64,000 nucleotides of DNA from Streptomyces sp. NRRL S-31 (GCF_000718775.1 NZ_JOCB01000021.1:40042-104041); one strand, 5' to 3'. Positions 24,673-33,878 are shown, counted from the first letter of the stretch. A program made the numbers and translations. Notes: generated by a model not told the origin, from the sequence alone.

Positions 24673-25944
24673 ATGCGTCGACGTCTCATCCAGTCCACCC
24701 TCGCCGTCGTGCTGGTGGTGATCGCCGTCTTCGGCGTCTCCCTCGTGATCGTGGAGTCGCGGACGATCAGCAACAGCGCCCAGGAGCGGGTCGAGTCGGA
24801 GGCGGTGCGGCTGGCCAGCATCGTGGACAGCCGCATCCTCGCCGCGGAGAACGTCAACGCGGACGTGCTGCGCAACCCGGTCAGCAAGGACCAGTACGCG
24901 GTCATCTCGATGCCCGGCAGGCCGCCCATCGAGATCGGCACCAAGCCCGAGGGCGACACGATCCACTCCACGCAGCACGGCGAGGAGGGCGAGACGGTCA
25001 CCGTGCAGGAGCCCCGCTCCGCGGTGACCCGCGAGGTCGGACGCACCCTGCTGATCATCGGCCTGGTCGCGCTGCTCGCCGTGGTCGCGGCCGTCCTGCT
25101 CGCCGTGCGCCAGGCCAACCGGCTCGCCTCCCCGCTGACCGACCTCGCCGAGACCGCCGAGCGGCTCGGCTCCGGCGACCCGCGCCCGCGGCACAAGCGG
25201 TACGGCGTGCCCGAGCTGGACCGGGTCGCCGATGTGCTGGACTCCTCCGCCGAGCGGATCGGGCGGATGCTGACGGCCGAGCGGCGCCTCGCGGCCGACG
25301 CCTCGCACCAGCTGCGCACCCCGCTCACCGCCCTGTCCATGCGGCTGGAGGAGATCACCCTCACCGACGAACCGGACACGGTGAAGGAGGAGGCGACCAT
25401 CGCGCTGACGCAGGTGGAACGGCTGACCGACGTGGTGGAGCGGCTGCTGACCAACTCCCGCGACCCGCGCACCGGCTCCGCGGTCTCCTTCGACCTCGAC
25501 GAGGTCATCCAGCAGCAGCTCGCCGAGTGGCGGCCCGCCTACCGCAGCGCCGGCCGGGCCGTGGTCAGCTCCGGCAAGCGCCATCTGACGGCGGTGGGCA
25601 CGCCCGGCGCGGTCGCCCAGGTGCTGGCCGCGCTGATCGAGAACTCGCTGATGCACGGCGGCGGCACCGTCGCGCTGCGCACCCGGGTCACCGGCAACCA
25701 GGCCGTGATCGAGGTGACCGACGAGGGGCCGGGCGTGCCGGCCGACCTCGGCGCGCGGATCTTCGAGCGCACGATCAGCGGACGGAACTCCACGGGCATC
25801 GGTCTGGCCGTCGCCCGGGACCTCGCGGAGGCCGACGGCGGCCGGCTGGAGCTGCTCCAGGCGCAGCCCCCGGTCTTCGGCCTGTTCCTGTCCCGCACGC
25901 CCCCGGCGCGCAAGGCGGAGGAGGAGCGGCCGACGGTGCGCTGA
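24673..25944 (+). CDS. Sensor histidine kinase, 423 aa
   Basis: It has two membrane helices (about residues 8-27 and 124-146) framing a short extracytoplasmic sensor of ~95 residues. A HAMP linker follows, then the phosphoacceptor His212 in DASHQLRTPLTAL, an N-box IENSLMHGG, a G1 box DEGPGVP and a G2 region STGIGLAVARDLA. It is cotranscribed with the preceding response regulator. The extracellular domain resembles nothing I can name, so the stimulus is unknown. Confidence 0.94.
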   Translation: MRRRLIQSTLAVVLVVIAVFGVSLVIVESRTISNSAQERVESEAVRLASIVDSRILAAENVNADVLRNPVSKDQYAVISMPGRPPIEIGTKPEGDTIHSTQHGEEGETVTVQEPRSAVTREVGRTLLIIGLVALLAVVAAVLLAVRQANRLASPLTDLAETAERLGSGDPRPRHKRYGVPELDRVADVLDSSAERIGRMLTAERRLAADASHQLRTPLTALSMRLEEITLTDEPDTVKEEATIALTQVERLTDVVERLLTNSRDPRTGSAVSFDLDEVIQQQLAEWRPAYRSAGRAVVSSGKRHLTAVGTPGAVAQVLAALIENSLMHGGGTVALRTRVTGNQAVIEVTDEGPGVPADLGARIFERTISGRNSTGIGLAVARDLAEADGGRLELLQAQPPVFGLFLSRTPPARKAEEERPTVR

Positions 25945-26029
25945 CGCCCCGCCGGCCCGGCGTACCGCGTGGCTTCCGCCGGCCCGCCGTAACGCGTCGC
26001 CCCGCCCCGCCGGACGTGGCGCCGTGTGG

Positions 26030-26533
26030 CTACGGCACCCGCTGGGACTTCGTCTCCGGCTCGTGCCGCGGCGTCGCCTCGGCCACCAGGATCGTCTCCG
26101 CCTCCCGGTCCGGCAGCGCCCGGAACACCCAGGAGCGGTACGACCAGAAACGGAACAGGGTCGCGACGCCGATGCCGACGAACTTGAAGACGTTGCTCTG
26201 GAGCGGGCTGTCCCAGCCGAAGCCGTAGGTCGCCAGGTACAGCACGCCGTTCTCGATCACCAGGCCGATCGCGCTGAACAGCAGGAACAGGGTCAGTTCC
26301 TTGGTGCGTCCGCCCTTGTCGCGGTCCCGGTAGGTCCAGTACCGGAAGCCCACGTAGTTGAAGGCGATGGCCACCACCGTGGCGATGACGCTGGCGCGCA
26401 CCACCGGCAGTCCGGAGACGTGCCGGACCAGGTTGAACACGCCGAGGTTGACCAGGACGCCGGCCCCGCCGACGGCACCGAACTTCACCATCTCGCGTAC
26501 GAGCCGTTGCACCCCCGAGGAACGAGGTTCCAT
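26030..26533 (-). CDS. GtrA-family membrane protein, 167 aa
   Basis: Four hydrophobic helices are visible: KFGAVGGAGVLVNLGVFNLV, VIATVVAIAFNYVGFRYW, TLFLLFSAIGLVIENGVLYL and FKFVGIGVATLFRFWSYRSWVF. This is the GtrA/DPMS flippase-like pattern. Such proteins help move lipid-linked sugars across the membrane or assist glycosyltransferases. The start at 26533 follows GGGAG about ten bases upstream. It is divergent from purK, an arrangement also remembered from mycobacteria. The hydrophilic tail is short and charged. Confidence 0.88.
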   Translation of the reverse strand: MEPRSSGVQRLVREMVKFGAVGGAGVLVNLGVFNLVRHVSGLPVVRASVIATVVAIAFNYVGFRYWTYRDRDKGGRTKELTLFLLFSAIGLVIENGVLYLATYGFGWDSPLQSNVFKFVGIGVATLFRFWSYRSWVFRALPDREAETILVAEATPRHEPETKSQRVP

Positions 26534-26715
26534 GGCTGTGCAGCTCCCGTCGTCAGGTTTCGTCAACCCCGCCATGCTAGCCGCGCCGGGCCGCCGGTGC
26601 CTGTGCGGCGGGCCACACCACGGAAACGGACCGGGAAGCGGCGGGAAAGGGGCGGGGAAGCCGCGGGTCAAGAGATCGTGAGGGGGACGCGGCCGGGCCG
26701 CCCCGGCGTGGCCGA

Positions 26716-26721
26716 TACGCT
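26716..26721 (+). promoter_or_regulatory. -10 box for leaderless purK mRNA
   Basis: TACGCT ends six bases before the GTG at 26728. The GGGG just before the GTG is too close to act as a normal ribosome site. Confidence 0.5.
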
Positions 26722-26727
26722 AGGGGT

Positions 26728-27867
26728 GTGACGTTCCCGGTAGTCGGCATGGTCGGCGGGGGGCAGCTCGCGCGTATGACGCACGAAGCGGGCATCCCGT
26801 TGGGCATCAGGTTCAAGCTCCTCAGTGACACTCCTCAGGATTCCGCGGCGCAGGTCGTCAGCGATGTCGTCATCGGCGACTACCGCGACCTGGACACGCT
26901 GCGCGAGTTCGCGCGCGGGTGCGATGTGATCACCTTCGATCACGAACACGTACCCACCGAGCACCTCAGGGCCCTGGAGGCGGACGGCATCCCCGTGCGC
27001 CCGGGGCCCGACGCACTGGTGCACGCCCAGGACAAGGGCGTGATGCGCGCGCGGCTCGACGCGATCGGCATCCCGTGCCCGCGGCACCGGATCGTCGCCG
27101 ATCCACAGGACGTGGTCCGGTTCGCGGCCGAGGGGGACGGCTTCCCGGTCGTCCTGAAGACCGTCCGCGGCGGCTACGACGGCAAGGGCGTGTGGGTCGT
27201 CGAGACCGCGGAGGAGGCCGCCGAGCCGTTCCGCGCGGGCGTCCCGGTCCTCGCCGAGGAGAAGGTCGACTACGTCCGCGAGCTGGCCGCCAACGTCGTC
27301 CGCTCCCCGCACGGCCAGGCCGTCGCCTACCCGGTGGTCGAGTCCCAGCAGGTCAACGGCGTCTGCGACACCGTGATAGCCCCCGCGCCCGAGCTGGACG
27401 AGGACCTGGCCCTGCACGCCGAGCAGCTGGCCCTGACCATCGCCAAGGAGCTGGGCGTCGTCGGCCACCTCGCCGTCGAGCTGTTCCAGACCCGCGACGG
27501 CCGCGTCCTCGTCAACGAGCTGGCGATGCGCCCGCACAACTCCGGCCACTGGTCGATGGACGGCGCGATCACCTCCCAGTTCGCCAACCACGTCCGCGCG
27601 GTCCTGGACCTGCCGCTGGGCGACCCGCGCCCGCGCGCCAAGTGGACCGTGATGGTCAACGTCCTGGGCGGCGACTACCCGGACATGTACTCCGCGTACC
27701 TGCACTGCATGGCCCGCGACCCCCAGCTCAAGATCCACATGTACGGCAAGGACGTGAAGCCCGGCCGCAAGGTCGGACACGTCAACACCTACGGCGACGA
27801 CCTGGACGACGTGCTGGAGCGCGCCCGTCACGCAGCCGGCTACCTGAGAGGCACGATCACCGAATGA
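26728..27867 (+). CDS. purK: N5-carboxyaminoimidazole ribonucleotide synthase, 379 aa
   Basis: It uses ATP and bicarbonate to carboxylate AIR at N5 in purine synthesis. The N-terminal Rossmann-like [10 protein letters not shown], the ATP-grasp core ([37 protein letters not shown]) and the family motif [23 protein letters not shown] are all present. The length is usual. It starts with GTG and overlaps purE by four bases, so the two successive enzymes are translationally coupled. Confidence 0.96.
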   Translation: MTFPVVGMVGGGQLARMTHEAGIPLGIRFKLLSDTPQDSAAQVVSDVVIGDYRDLDTLREFARGCDVITFDHEHVPTEHLRALEADGIPVRPGPDALVHAQDKGVMRARLDAIGIPCPRHRIVADPQDVVRFAAEGDGFPVVLKTVRGGYDGKGVWVVETAEEAAEPFRAGVPVLAEEKVDYVRELAANVVRSPHGQAVAYPVVESQQVNGVCDTVIAPAPELDEDLALHAEQLALTIAKELGVVGHLAVELFQTRDGRVLVNELAMRPHNSGHWSMDGAITSQFANHVRAVLDLPLGDPRPRAKWTVMVNVLGGDYPDMYSAYLHCMARDPQLKIHMYGKDVKPGRKVGHVNTYGDDLDDVLERARHAAGYLRGTITE

Positions 27868-28385
27868 GCCCCGCTGTTGGCATCGTCATGGGGTCGGACT
27901 CCGACTGGCCCGTCATGGAGGCCGCCGCCAAGGCCCTGGACGAGTTCGAGATCGCCTACGAGGTCGACGTCGTCTCCGCGCACCGCATGCCCCGCGAGAT
28001 GATCACGTACGGCGAGCAGGCCGCCGACCGCGGTCTGAAGGTGATCATCGCGGGCGCGGGCGGCGCCGCCCACCTGCCCGGCATGCTCGCGTCGGTCACG
28101 CCGCTGCCGGTCATCGGCGTCCCCGTGCCGCTGAAGTACCTCGACGGCATGGACTCCCTGCTGTCCATCGTGCAGATGCCGGCCGGTGTCCCGGTCGCCA
28201 CGGTCTCCGTCGCCGGTGCCCGCAACGCCGGTCTGCTCGCCGCCCGCATCCTCGCCACGCACGACGAGGAACTGCTGCACCGGATGCGCGACTTCCAGCA
28301 GGACCTGGGCGACCAGGCCACCGAGAAGGGCAAGCGGCTGCGCGCCAAGGTCGAGGGCGCCGGCGGCTTCGGCTTCGGGAAGTGA
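27864..28385 (+). CDS. purE: N5-CAIR mutase, 173 aa
   Basis: It moves the carboxylate of N5-CAIR to C4, the step after PurK. The N-terminal [13 protein letters not shown], the active-site SAHRMP and the glycine-rich [14 protein letters not shown] plus [16 protein letters not shown] segments identify class I PurE. The start overlaps purK as ATGA. The dipeptidase gene begins right after its stop. Confidence 0.96.
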   Translation: MSPAVGIVMGSDSDWPVMEAAAKALDEFEIAYEVDVVSAHRMPREMITYGEQAADRGLKVIIAGAGGAAHLPGMLASVTPLPVIGVPVPLKYLDGMDSLLSIVQMPAGVPVATVSVAGARNAGLLAARILATHDEELLHRMRDFQQDLGDQATEKGKRLRAKVEGAGGFGFGK

Positions 28386-28390
28386 CCGGC

Positions 28391-29569
28391 ATGAGCGAGC
28401 TGGAGGCGGCCCGCGAGCTGCTGCGCGAGTTCCCGGTCGTCGACGGCCACAACGACCTGCCGTGGGCGCTGCGCGAGCAGGTCCACTACGACCTCGACGC
28501 CCTGGACATCGCCGGGGACCACCCCGACCGGCTGCACACCGACCTGCCGCGGCTGCGCCGGGGCGGGGTCGGCGCCCAGTACTGGTCGGTGTACGTCCCC
28601 TCCGACCAGCCCGAGCCGGTGGCCGCCACGCTGGAGCAGATCGACTGCGTCCGGGAACTGCTGGCCCGCTACCCGGCGGACCTGGCCCCCGCGCTGACCG
28701 CCGCCGACCTGGATTCGGCACGCGCCGAGGGCCGCATCGCCTCCCTCATGGGCGCCGAGGGCGGTCACTCCATCGCCAACTCCCTGGGCACCCTGCGCGG
28801 CCTGTACGCGCTCGGCGTGCGGTACATGACGCTCACCCACAACGACAACGTGGACTGGGCGGACTCCGCGACCGACGAGCCGAACGTGGGCGGTCTGTCC
28901 GCCTTCGGCCGCGAGGTCGTCCACGAGATGAACCGGCTCGGCATGCTGGTCGACCTCTCCCACGTCGCCGCCACGACCATGCGGGACGCGCTGGACACCA
29001 GCGCCGCGCCGGTGATCTTCTCGCACTCCTCCGCCCGCGCGGTGTGCGACCACCCGCGCAACATCCCCGACGACGTCCTGGAGCGGCTGCCCGCCAACGG
29101 CGGCGTGGCGATGGTGACGTTCGTGCCCAAGTTCGTCCTCCAGGCGGCGGTCGACTGGACCGCCGCGGCCGACGAGAACCTGCGCGCCCACGGCCTGCAC
29201 CACCTCGACACCAGCCCCGAGGCGATGAAGCTGCACCGCGCCTTCGAGCAGCGCACCCCCCGGCCGGTCGCCACGGTCGCCACGGTGGCGGACCACCTCG
29301 ACCACATGCGCGAGGTGGCCGGCATCGACCACCTGGGCATCGGCGGCGACTACGACGGCACCGCGTTCACCCCGGACGGCCTGGACGACGTCTCCACTTA
29401 TCCCAACCTGGTCGCCGAACTGCTGGACCGCGGCTGGTCCCGGACCGACCTGGCCAAGCTGACCTGGCAGAACGCGGTACGGGTACTGGGCGCGGCCGAG
29501 GACGTGGCCCGTGACCTCCAGGCCGTGCGCGGCCCGTCCCACGCGACCATCGAGTCCCTGGACGGCTGA
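28391..29569 (+). CDS. Membrane dipeptidase (peptidase family M19), 392 aa
   Basis: This is a zinc dipeptidase related to human renal dipeptidase; the S. coelicolor protein Sco3058, which I believe is the orthologue, has been characterised as such. The metal motif is VDGHNDLPW (His20, Asp22 counting from the ATG), followed by [34 protein letters not shown] and GIGGDYDG. There is no signal peptide, so it is cytoplasmic. The ATG at 28391 with GGGAAG upstream is preferred over a GTG at 28382 that overlaps the purE stop. It is probably cotranscribed with purKE. Confidence 0.93.
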   Translation: MSELEAARELLREFPVVDGHNDLPWALREQVHYDLDALDIAGDHPDRLHTDLPRLRRGGVGAQYWSVYVPSDQPEPVAATLEQIDCVRELLARYPADLAPALTAADLDSARAEGRIASLMGAEGGHSIANSLGTLRGLYALGVRYMTLTHNDNVDWADSATDEPNVGGLSAFGREVVHEMNRLGMLVDLSHVAATTMRDALDTSAAPVIFSHSSARAVCDHPRNIPDDVLERLPANGGVAMVTFVPKFVLQAAVDWTAAADENLRAHGLHHLDTSPEAMKLHRAFEQRTPRPVATVATVADHLDHMREVAGIDHLGIGGDYDGTAFTPDGLDDVSTYPNLVAELLDRGWSRTDLAKLTWQNAVRVLGAAEDVARDLQAVRGPSHATIESLDG

Positions 29570-29674
29570 CCGCGGCCGACCGCGCGGGGACGGACCGGGC
29601 CGCCGCGTCCCGTCCGCCCCGCCGGCCCCGGCCCGCCGTGGCCCGGACCACCGGCCCGGACGCCCTCCGAGGGC

Positions 29675-30067
29675 TCAGGCCCGCTCGATCCGGCACAGGC
29701 AGAACGGGTGCCCGGCCGGGTCGGCGTACACCTGGAAGTCCTTCTTCCCGCGGTCCTCCAGGTCCAGCGGGCGGGCCCCGAGCGCGAGCACCCGTTCGTG
29801 CGCCGCGTCGACGTCCGCCCAGGCCGGGCCCGCTTCGAAGTCCAGGTGGAACTGCTGCCCGTCGCGGTCCGCGCGCGGCCACCGCGGCGCGGTGTACCCC
29901 TCGGCCCGCTGGAAGGCCAGCCGGGGACCGTCCGGCACCTCCAGCACGACCCAGTCGTCGTCCTCGGCCCGCGGGGTGCCCCCGGCCACCGCCGCGTAGA
30001 AGGCGGCCAGCGCGTGCGGGTCGGGGCAGTCCAGCACGACGGAACGGATACGGGCCACGGACGCCAT
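29675..30067 (-). CDS. VOC-family (glyoxalase-like) protein, 130 aa
   Basis: One vicinal-oxygen-chelate domain with two beta-alpha modules is seen. It starts ARIRSVVLDCPDPHALAAFYAAVAGG and ends VYADPAGHPFCLC. It belongs to the glyoxalase_6-like group, whose members bind metals or drugs, and the substrate is unknown. The start follows a perfect AGGAGG. The next gene upstream is a close tandem paralogue sharing the segments LDCPDPHALA, LAFQRA, PRWP, QQFHLD and ADPAGHPFCLC. Confidence 0.88.
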   Translation of the reverse strand: MASVARIRSVVLDCPDPHALAAFYAAVAGGTPRAEDDDWVVLEVPDGPRLAFQRAEGYTAPRWPRADRDGQQFHLDFEAGPAWADVDAAHERVLALGARPLDLEDRGKKDFQVYADPAGHPFCLCRIERA

Positions 30068-30101
30068 GGTGTCCTCCTGTCGGTCCTTCGGCGCGCCCGC
30101 C

Positions 30102-30461
30102 TCAGCAGGCGCAGAGGCAGAACGGGTGCCCGGCGGGGTCGGCGTACACACGGAACGTCCGCGAGCGGTCCTCCGCGTCCAGCGGGCGCGCGCCCAGCTC
30201 CAGCACCCCCTTCTCGGCCACGTCCAGGTCCGGCACGGCCAGGTCCAGGTGGAATTGCTGGGAGCCGTCCGCCGCGGGCCACCGGGGCGGCACGAACCCG
30301 GGCGCCCGCTGGAAGGCCAGCGAGGGCCCGCCGGGCAGCTTCAGGTCCACCCACTCCCCTTCGCCCTCCACGGCGCCGCCCAGCACGGCGGCGTAGAAAC
30401 CGGCCAGCGCATGCGGGTCGGGACAGTCCAGGACCACGACGTCGAGCTTGGCGAGAGCCAT
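30102..30461 (-). CDS. VOC-family protein, tandem paralogue, 119 aa
   Basis: It has the same single VOC domain as its neighbour (LDVVVLDCPDPHALAGFYAAV to ADPAGHPFCLCAC). It ends in a CxCxC-like tail (FCLCAC). The start at 30461 follows GAGGAGG. The two genes are 34 bases apart and form an operon transcribed away from the CGNR regulator, with a perfect 9-bp inverted repeat in the divergent gap. Confidence 0.88.
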   Translation of the reverse strand: MALAKLDVVVLDCPDPHALAGFYAAVLGGAVEGEGEWVDLKLPGGPSLAFQRAPGFVPPRWPAADGSQQFHLDLAVPDLDVAEKGVLELGARPLDAEDRSRTFRVYADPAGHPFCLCAC

Positions 30462-30475
30462 CGAGCACCTCCTCG

Positions 30476-30499
30476 GGTTACCCGTAAGAGCGGGTAACC
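30476..30499. promoter_or_regulatory. Perfect inverted repeat GGTTACCCG-N6-CGGGTAACC
   Basis: Nine-base arms separated by TAAGAG lie in the gap between the VOC operon and the CGNR gene. Two further GGTAAC boxes follow (30500-30505 and 30532-30537). It is 14 bases from the VOC start codon, so a bound protein would block that operon. Confidence 0.7.
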
Positions 30500-30533
30500 G
30501 GTAACGGGTGACCCGATGCTCCCGCAGAAGGGG

Positions 30534-30539
30534 TAACGT
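30534..30539 (+). promoter_or_regulatory. -10 box for leaderless CGNR regulator mRNA
   Basis: TAACGT ends seven bases before the ATG at 30547, with no ribosome site. It overlaps the last GGTAAC box, so autoregulation is plausible. Confidence 0.5.
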
Positions 30540-30546
30540 CGCAAGC

Positions 30547-31053
30547 ATGAGCGAGAGATCCGCCGCTCCGGGCGACCTGGCCCTGGTCGAGTCGCTGGTG
30601 AACACACTGGACATCGAGGCGGGCACCGACGCGCTCGACACGCCCGAGGGCCGCGGACACCTCGGGATCACCGAGGACGGCCTCGCCGAGGCCCGGGAAC
30701 TGCGCGAGTCGCTGCGCGCCGCGCTGCTCGCCCACGCCGGTCATCCGCCGCACCGCGCGGTGACCCCGCTCGGCACCCTGCTCGCCCGGGCCCCGCTGCG
30801 CGTCGCCGTCGACGACCGCGACGGCTCGGCCCGGCTCGCCCCCGCCGACGCGGGCCCCCTGGTCGCCCGGGTCGCCGCCGCGGTCGCCGGGGCGCTCGTC
30901 GCCGGCACCTGGACCAGGCTCAAGGCGTGCGAGGCGGACACCTGCCACTGGGCGTACTACGACCGCAGCCCCGCCGGCCGGGGGCGCTGGTGCTCGATGC
31001 GGGTGTGCGGGGCGCGCGCGAAGATGCGGCGCTACCGGGCGAAGGGGCCGTGA
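30547..31053 (+). CDS. CGNR zinc-finger (ABATE-domain) protein, 168 aa
   Basis: The N-terminal part matches the ABATE pattern (LALVESLVNTLDIEAGTDAL). The C-terminal zinc finger reads CEADTCHWAYYDRSPAGRGRW followed by CSMRVCGARAKMRRYR, where CGAR replaces the usual CGNR. Members are predicted stress-linked transcription regulators. It is divergent from two VOC genes and probably acts on the palindrome between them. The Asn-to-Ala change in the name-giving motif is notable but occurs in a position that may tolerate change. Confidence 0.88.
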   Translation: MSERSAAPGDLALVESLVNTLDIEAGTDALDTPEGRGHLGITEDGLAEARELRESLRAALLAHAGHPPHRAVTPLGTLLARAPLRVAVDDRDGSARLAPADAGPLVARVAAAVAGALVAGTWTRLKACEADTCHWAYYDRSPAGRGRWCSMRVCGARAKMRRYRAKGP

Positions 31054-31093
31054 GGCACGGCCGCGGTGGTGGCGATGGTGCAGAATGCGGACA

Positions 31094-31134
31094 GACGCCG
31101 GTTCGGCCGACTGAGCCTCGGCCGAACCGGCGTC
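31094..31134. terminator. Strong bidirectional terminator, 15-bp perfect stem
   Basis: GACGCCGGTTCGGCC (31094-31108) pairs fully with GGCCGAACCGGCGTC (31120-31134) around an 11-base loop. It lies between the convergent CGNR and UDP-glucose dehydrogenase genes. It lacks a T-run, as is common in Streptomyces. Confidence 0.85.
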
Positions 31135-31147
31135 GTCACGCGCGCGG

Positions 31148-32491
31148 CTAGGCGGTGGGCCGGCCCATCGCCCGGTACGTCCAGCCGGCCCGCCGCCACA
31201 GCTCCGGGTCGAGCGTGTTGCGCCCGTCCAGGAGCACCCGGGCCGCCGCGACCTCGCCCAGCGCCACCGGGTCCAGCTCGCCGAACTCCGGCCACTCGGT
31301 CAGGTGCAGGACGACGTCGGCGCCCCGGGCGGCCTCCTGCGCGGTACCGGCGTAGCCGAGGGTCGGGAAGACCTTGCGGGCGTTGTCCATGCCCTTCGGG
31401 TCGTACACGGTCACCTGGCCGCCCTGGAGGTGGATCTGACCGGCCACGTTCAGCGCGGGGGAGTCCCGGACGTCGTCCGAGTCCGGCTTGAACGTCGCGC
31501 CGAGCACCGCGACCCGCTTGCCGAGGAAGGAGCCGCCGCCGAGCGCCTCCCGGGTCATCTCGACCATCTGGCCGCGCCGGCGCATGTTGATGGAGTCGAT
31601 CTCGCGCAGGAAGGTCAGCGCCTGGTCGGCGCCCAGCTCGCCCGCGCGGGCCATGAACGCCCGGATGTCCTTGGGCAGGCAGCCGCCGCCGAAGCCGATG
31701 CCGGCGCGCAGGAACTTGCGGCCGATCCGGTCGTCGTGCCCGATGGCCTCCGCCAGCTTGGCCACGTCGCCGCCGGCGGTCTCGCACACCTCCGCCATCG
31801 CGTTGATGAAGGAGATCTTGGTGGCGAGGAAGGAGTTCGCGGCCGTCTTCACCAGCTCGGCGGTGGGGAAGTCGGTGACGACGAACGGCGTGCCCGCGTT
31901 GATGGGGGTGGCGTACACCTCGCGCAGCAGCTTCTCCGCCCGCTCGCCGCGCACGCCGACCACGATCCGGTCCGGGCGCAGGGTGTCCTGGACGGCGAAG
32001 CCCTCGCGCAGGAACTCCGGGTTCCACGCCAGCTCGGCGTCGGCGCCCGCCGGGGCGTGCTCGGCGAGGTAGGCGGCCAGCCGGTCCGCGGAGCCCACCG
32101 GCACGGTGGACTTGCCCACGACCAGGGCGGGGCCGCGCAGGTGCGGGGCGAGGGAGGCGATCGCGGAGTCGACGTACGACATGTCACAGGCGTACTCGCC
32201 GTGCTTCTGCGGGGTGTTCACGCAGACGAAGTGCACATCGCCGAAGGCACCGGCCTCGGCGAAGTCCGTGGTGAACCGCAGTCGCCCGGTGGACCCCTCG
32301 ATCCCGGCCACGTGCCGGCGCAGCAACTCCTCGAGTCCCGGCTCGTACATCGGGGTCTCGCCGCGCTCCAGCAGGGCGATCTTCTCCGGTACGACGTCCA
32401 GGCCCAGCACCTCGAAGCCCAGCTCCGCCATGGCCGCGGCGTGCGTGGCGCCGAGGTAGCCGGTGCCGATCACGGTGATCTTCAGGCTCAT
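31148..32491 (-). CDS. UDP-glucose 6-dehydrogenase, 447 aa
   Basis: It oxidises UDP-glucose to UDP-glucuronate with two NAD. The NAD-binding start is ITVIGTGYLGATHAAAM. The middle domain has FLATKISFINAMAE, and the catalytic cysteine is in GFGGGCLPKD (near residue 265). The C-terminal UDP-binding domain includes GATFKPDSDDVRDSPAL. The start at 32491 follows GGAG nine bases upstream. The product is a precursor for acidic wall or capsule sugars, which fits the many envelope genes to its right. It ends at a strong shared terminator. Confidence 0.94.
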   Translation of the reverse strand: MSLKITVIGTGYLGATHAAAMAELGFEVLGLDVVPEKIALLERGETPMYEPGLEELLRRHVAGIEGSTGRLRFTTDFAEAGAFGDVHFVCVNTPQKHGEYACDMSYVDSAIASLAPHLRGPALVVGKSTVPVGSADRLAAYLAEHAPAGADAELAWNPEFLREGFAVQDTLRPDRIVVGVRGERAEKLLREVYATPINAGTPFVVTDFPTAELVKTAANSFLATKISFINAMAEVCETAGGDVAKLAEAIGHDDRIGRKFLRAGIGFGGGCLPKDIRAFMARAGELGADQALTFLREIDSINMRRRGQMVEMTREALGGGSFLGKRVAVLGATFKPDSDDVRDSPALNVAGQIHLQGGQVTVYDPKGMDNARKVFPTLGYAGTAQEAARGADVVLHLTEWPEFGELDPVALGEVAAARVLLDGRNTLDPELWRRAGWTYRAMGRPTA

Positions 32492-32531
32492 GGGTGCGCT
32501 CCAGCTCGGGTCCGTCGGTGATGCGGAGCTG

Positions 32532-32558
32532 AGCATAGTCGGGCCGCCCGCCGGGCAA
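32532..32558 (-). promoter_or_regulatory. Candidate promoter of UDP-glucose dehydrogenase gene
   Basis: TTGCCC (32553-32558) and TATGCT (32532-32537) on the minus strand are separated by 15 bases, which is short. The -10 is good. Confidence 0.4.
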
Positions 32559-32616
32559 TTTCCCAGCTGTCGTGCAGCTCACGTAGGCGTGCTGCGGGCA
32601 GCCCTCTAAAATTTGA

Positions 32617-32632
32617 GTTACTTAACGGTAAT
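32617..32632. promoter_or_regulatory. Operator-like palindrome upstream of acyl-CoA dehydrogenase
   Basis: GTTACTTAACGGTAAT has TTAC and GTAA arms around six bases. It lies in an AT-rich island 40 bases before the acyl-CoA dehydrogenase start. It resembles TTAC-N6-GTAA sites seen before fatty-acid catabolic genes in actinobacteria. Confidence 0.45.
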
Positions 32633-32671
32633 TAGCGTCAGTATCACTGCGTCTTTGGAGCGTGAGAGACC

Positions 32672-33829
32672 GTGGCCGGATCGGCTGACTTCGACCTGTA
32701 CCGCCCGTTGGAGGAGCACGACATGCTCCGCGACGCCGTCCGCTCACTGGTCGAGGCGAAGATCGCGCCGTACGCCGCGGCGGTGGACGAGGAGGCCCGC
32801 TTCCCGCAGGAGGCCCTCGACGCCCTCGTCGCAGGCGACCTGCACGCCGTGCACGTCCCGGAGGAGTACGGCGGCTCCGGCGCCGACGCGCTCGCCACGG
32901 TCATCGTGATCGAGGAGGTGGCCCGCGCCTGCGTCTCCTCCTCCCTCATCCCCGCGGTGAACAAGCTCGGCTCGCTCCCGGTGATCCTCTCCGGCGGCGA
33001 GGAGTTGAAGAAGAAGTACCTGGGCCCGCTGGCCAAGGGCGACGCGATGTTCTCCTACTGCCTCTCCGAGCCGGAGGCGGGCTCGGACGCGGCCGGCATG
33101 AAGACCAGGGCCGTCCGCGACGGCGACCACTGGGTGCTCAACGGCGTGAAGCGCTGGATCACCAACGCGGGCGTCTCCGAGTACTACACGGTGATGGCCG
33201 TCACCGACCCGGCCAAGCGCTCCAAGGGCATCTCCGCGTTCGTGGTGGAGAAGTCCGACGAGGGCGTCTCCTTCGGCGCCCCGGAGAAGAAGCTCGGCAT
33301 CAAGGGCTCCCCGACCCGCGAGGTCTACTTCGACAACGTCCGCATCCCCGCCGACCGCATGATCGGCGAGGAGGGCACCGGCTTCGCCACCGCGATGAAG
33401 ACCCTGGACCACACCCGCATCACCATCGCCGCCCAGGCGCTCGGTGTCGCGCAGGGCGCCCTGGACTACGCCAAGGGCTACGTCCAGGAGCGCAAGCAGT
33501 TCGGCAAGGCGATCGCCGACTTCCAGGGCATCCAGTTCATGCTCGCCGACATGTCGATGAAGATCTCGGCCGCCCGCGCCCTCACCTACCAGGCCGCCGC
33601 CGCCTCCGAGCGCGGCGACGCCGACCTGACCTACCTGGGCGCCGCCGCCAAGTGCTTCGCCTCGGACGTCGCGATGGAGGTCACCACCGACGCCGTCCAG
33701 CTCCTCGGCGGCTACGGCTACACCCGCGACTACCCGGTGGAGCGCATGATGCGCGACGCCAAGATCACCCAGATTTATGAGGGCACGAACCAGGTCCAGC
33801 GCATCGTGATGGCCCGCAACCTGCCGTAA
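32672..33829 (+). CDS. Acyl-CoA dehydrogenase, 385 aa
   Basis: This FAD enzyme introduces the alpha-beta double bond of acyl-CoA in beta-oxidation. Signatures are CLSEPEAGSDAAGM, RWITNAGVSEYYTVMAV, QFGKAIADFQGIQFMLADM and the C-terminal QIYEGTNQVQRIVMAR with catalytic Glu370. It starts with GTG at 32672. It corresponds in position to fadE25 of mycobacteria, near purE/purK. Substrate chain length cannot be told. It is monocistronic with a strong terminator. Confidence 0.95.
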   Translation: MAGSADFDLYRPLEEHDMLRDAVRSLVEAKIAPYAAAVDEEARFPQEALDALVAGDLHAVHVPEEYGGSGADALATVIVIEEVARACVSSSLIPAVNKLGSLPVILSGGEELKKKYLGPLAKGDAMFSYCLSEPEAGSDAAGMKTRAVRDGDHWVLNGVKRWITNAGVSEYYTVMAVTDPAKRSKGISAFVVEKSDEGVSFGAPEKKLGIKGSPTREVYFDNVRIPADRMIGEEGTGFATAMKTLDHTRITIAAQALGVAQGALDYAKGYVQERKQFGKAIADFQGIQFMLADMSMKISAARALTYQAAAASERGDADLTYLGAAAKCFASDVAMEVTTDAVQLLGGYGYTRDYPVERMMRDAKITQIYEGTNQVQRIVMARNLP

Positions 33830-33852
33830 CGGCCCGGGTTCACTGCTGCACG

Positions 33853-33878
33853 GAAGGCGCCCCCCGGGGGGCGCCTTC
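33853..33878 (+). terminator. Intrinsic terminator after acyl-CoA dehydrogenase
   Basis: GAAGGCGCCCCCC pairs perfectly with GGGGGGCGCCTTC to form a 13-bp stem without spacer (effective loop of about four bases), followed by TTGTCGT. Confidence 0.85.
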
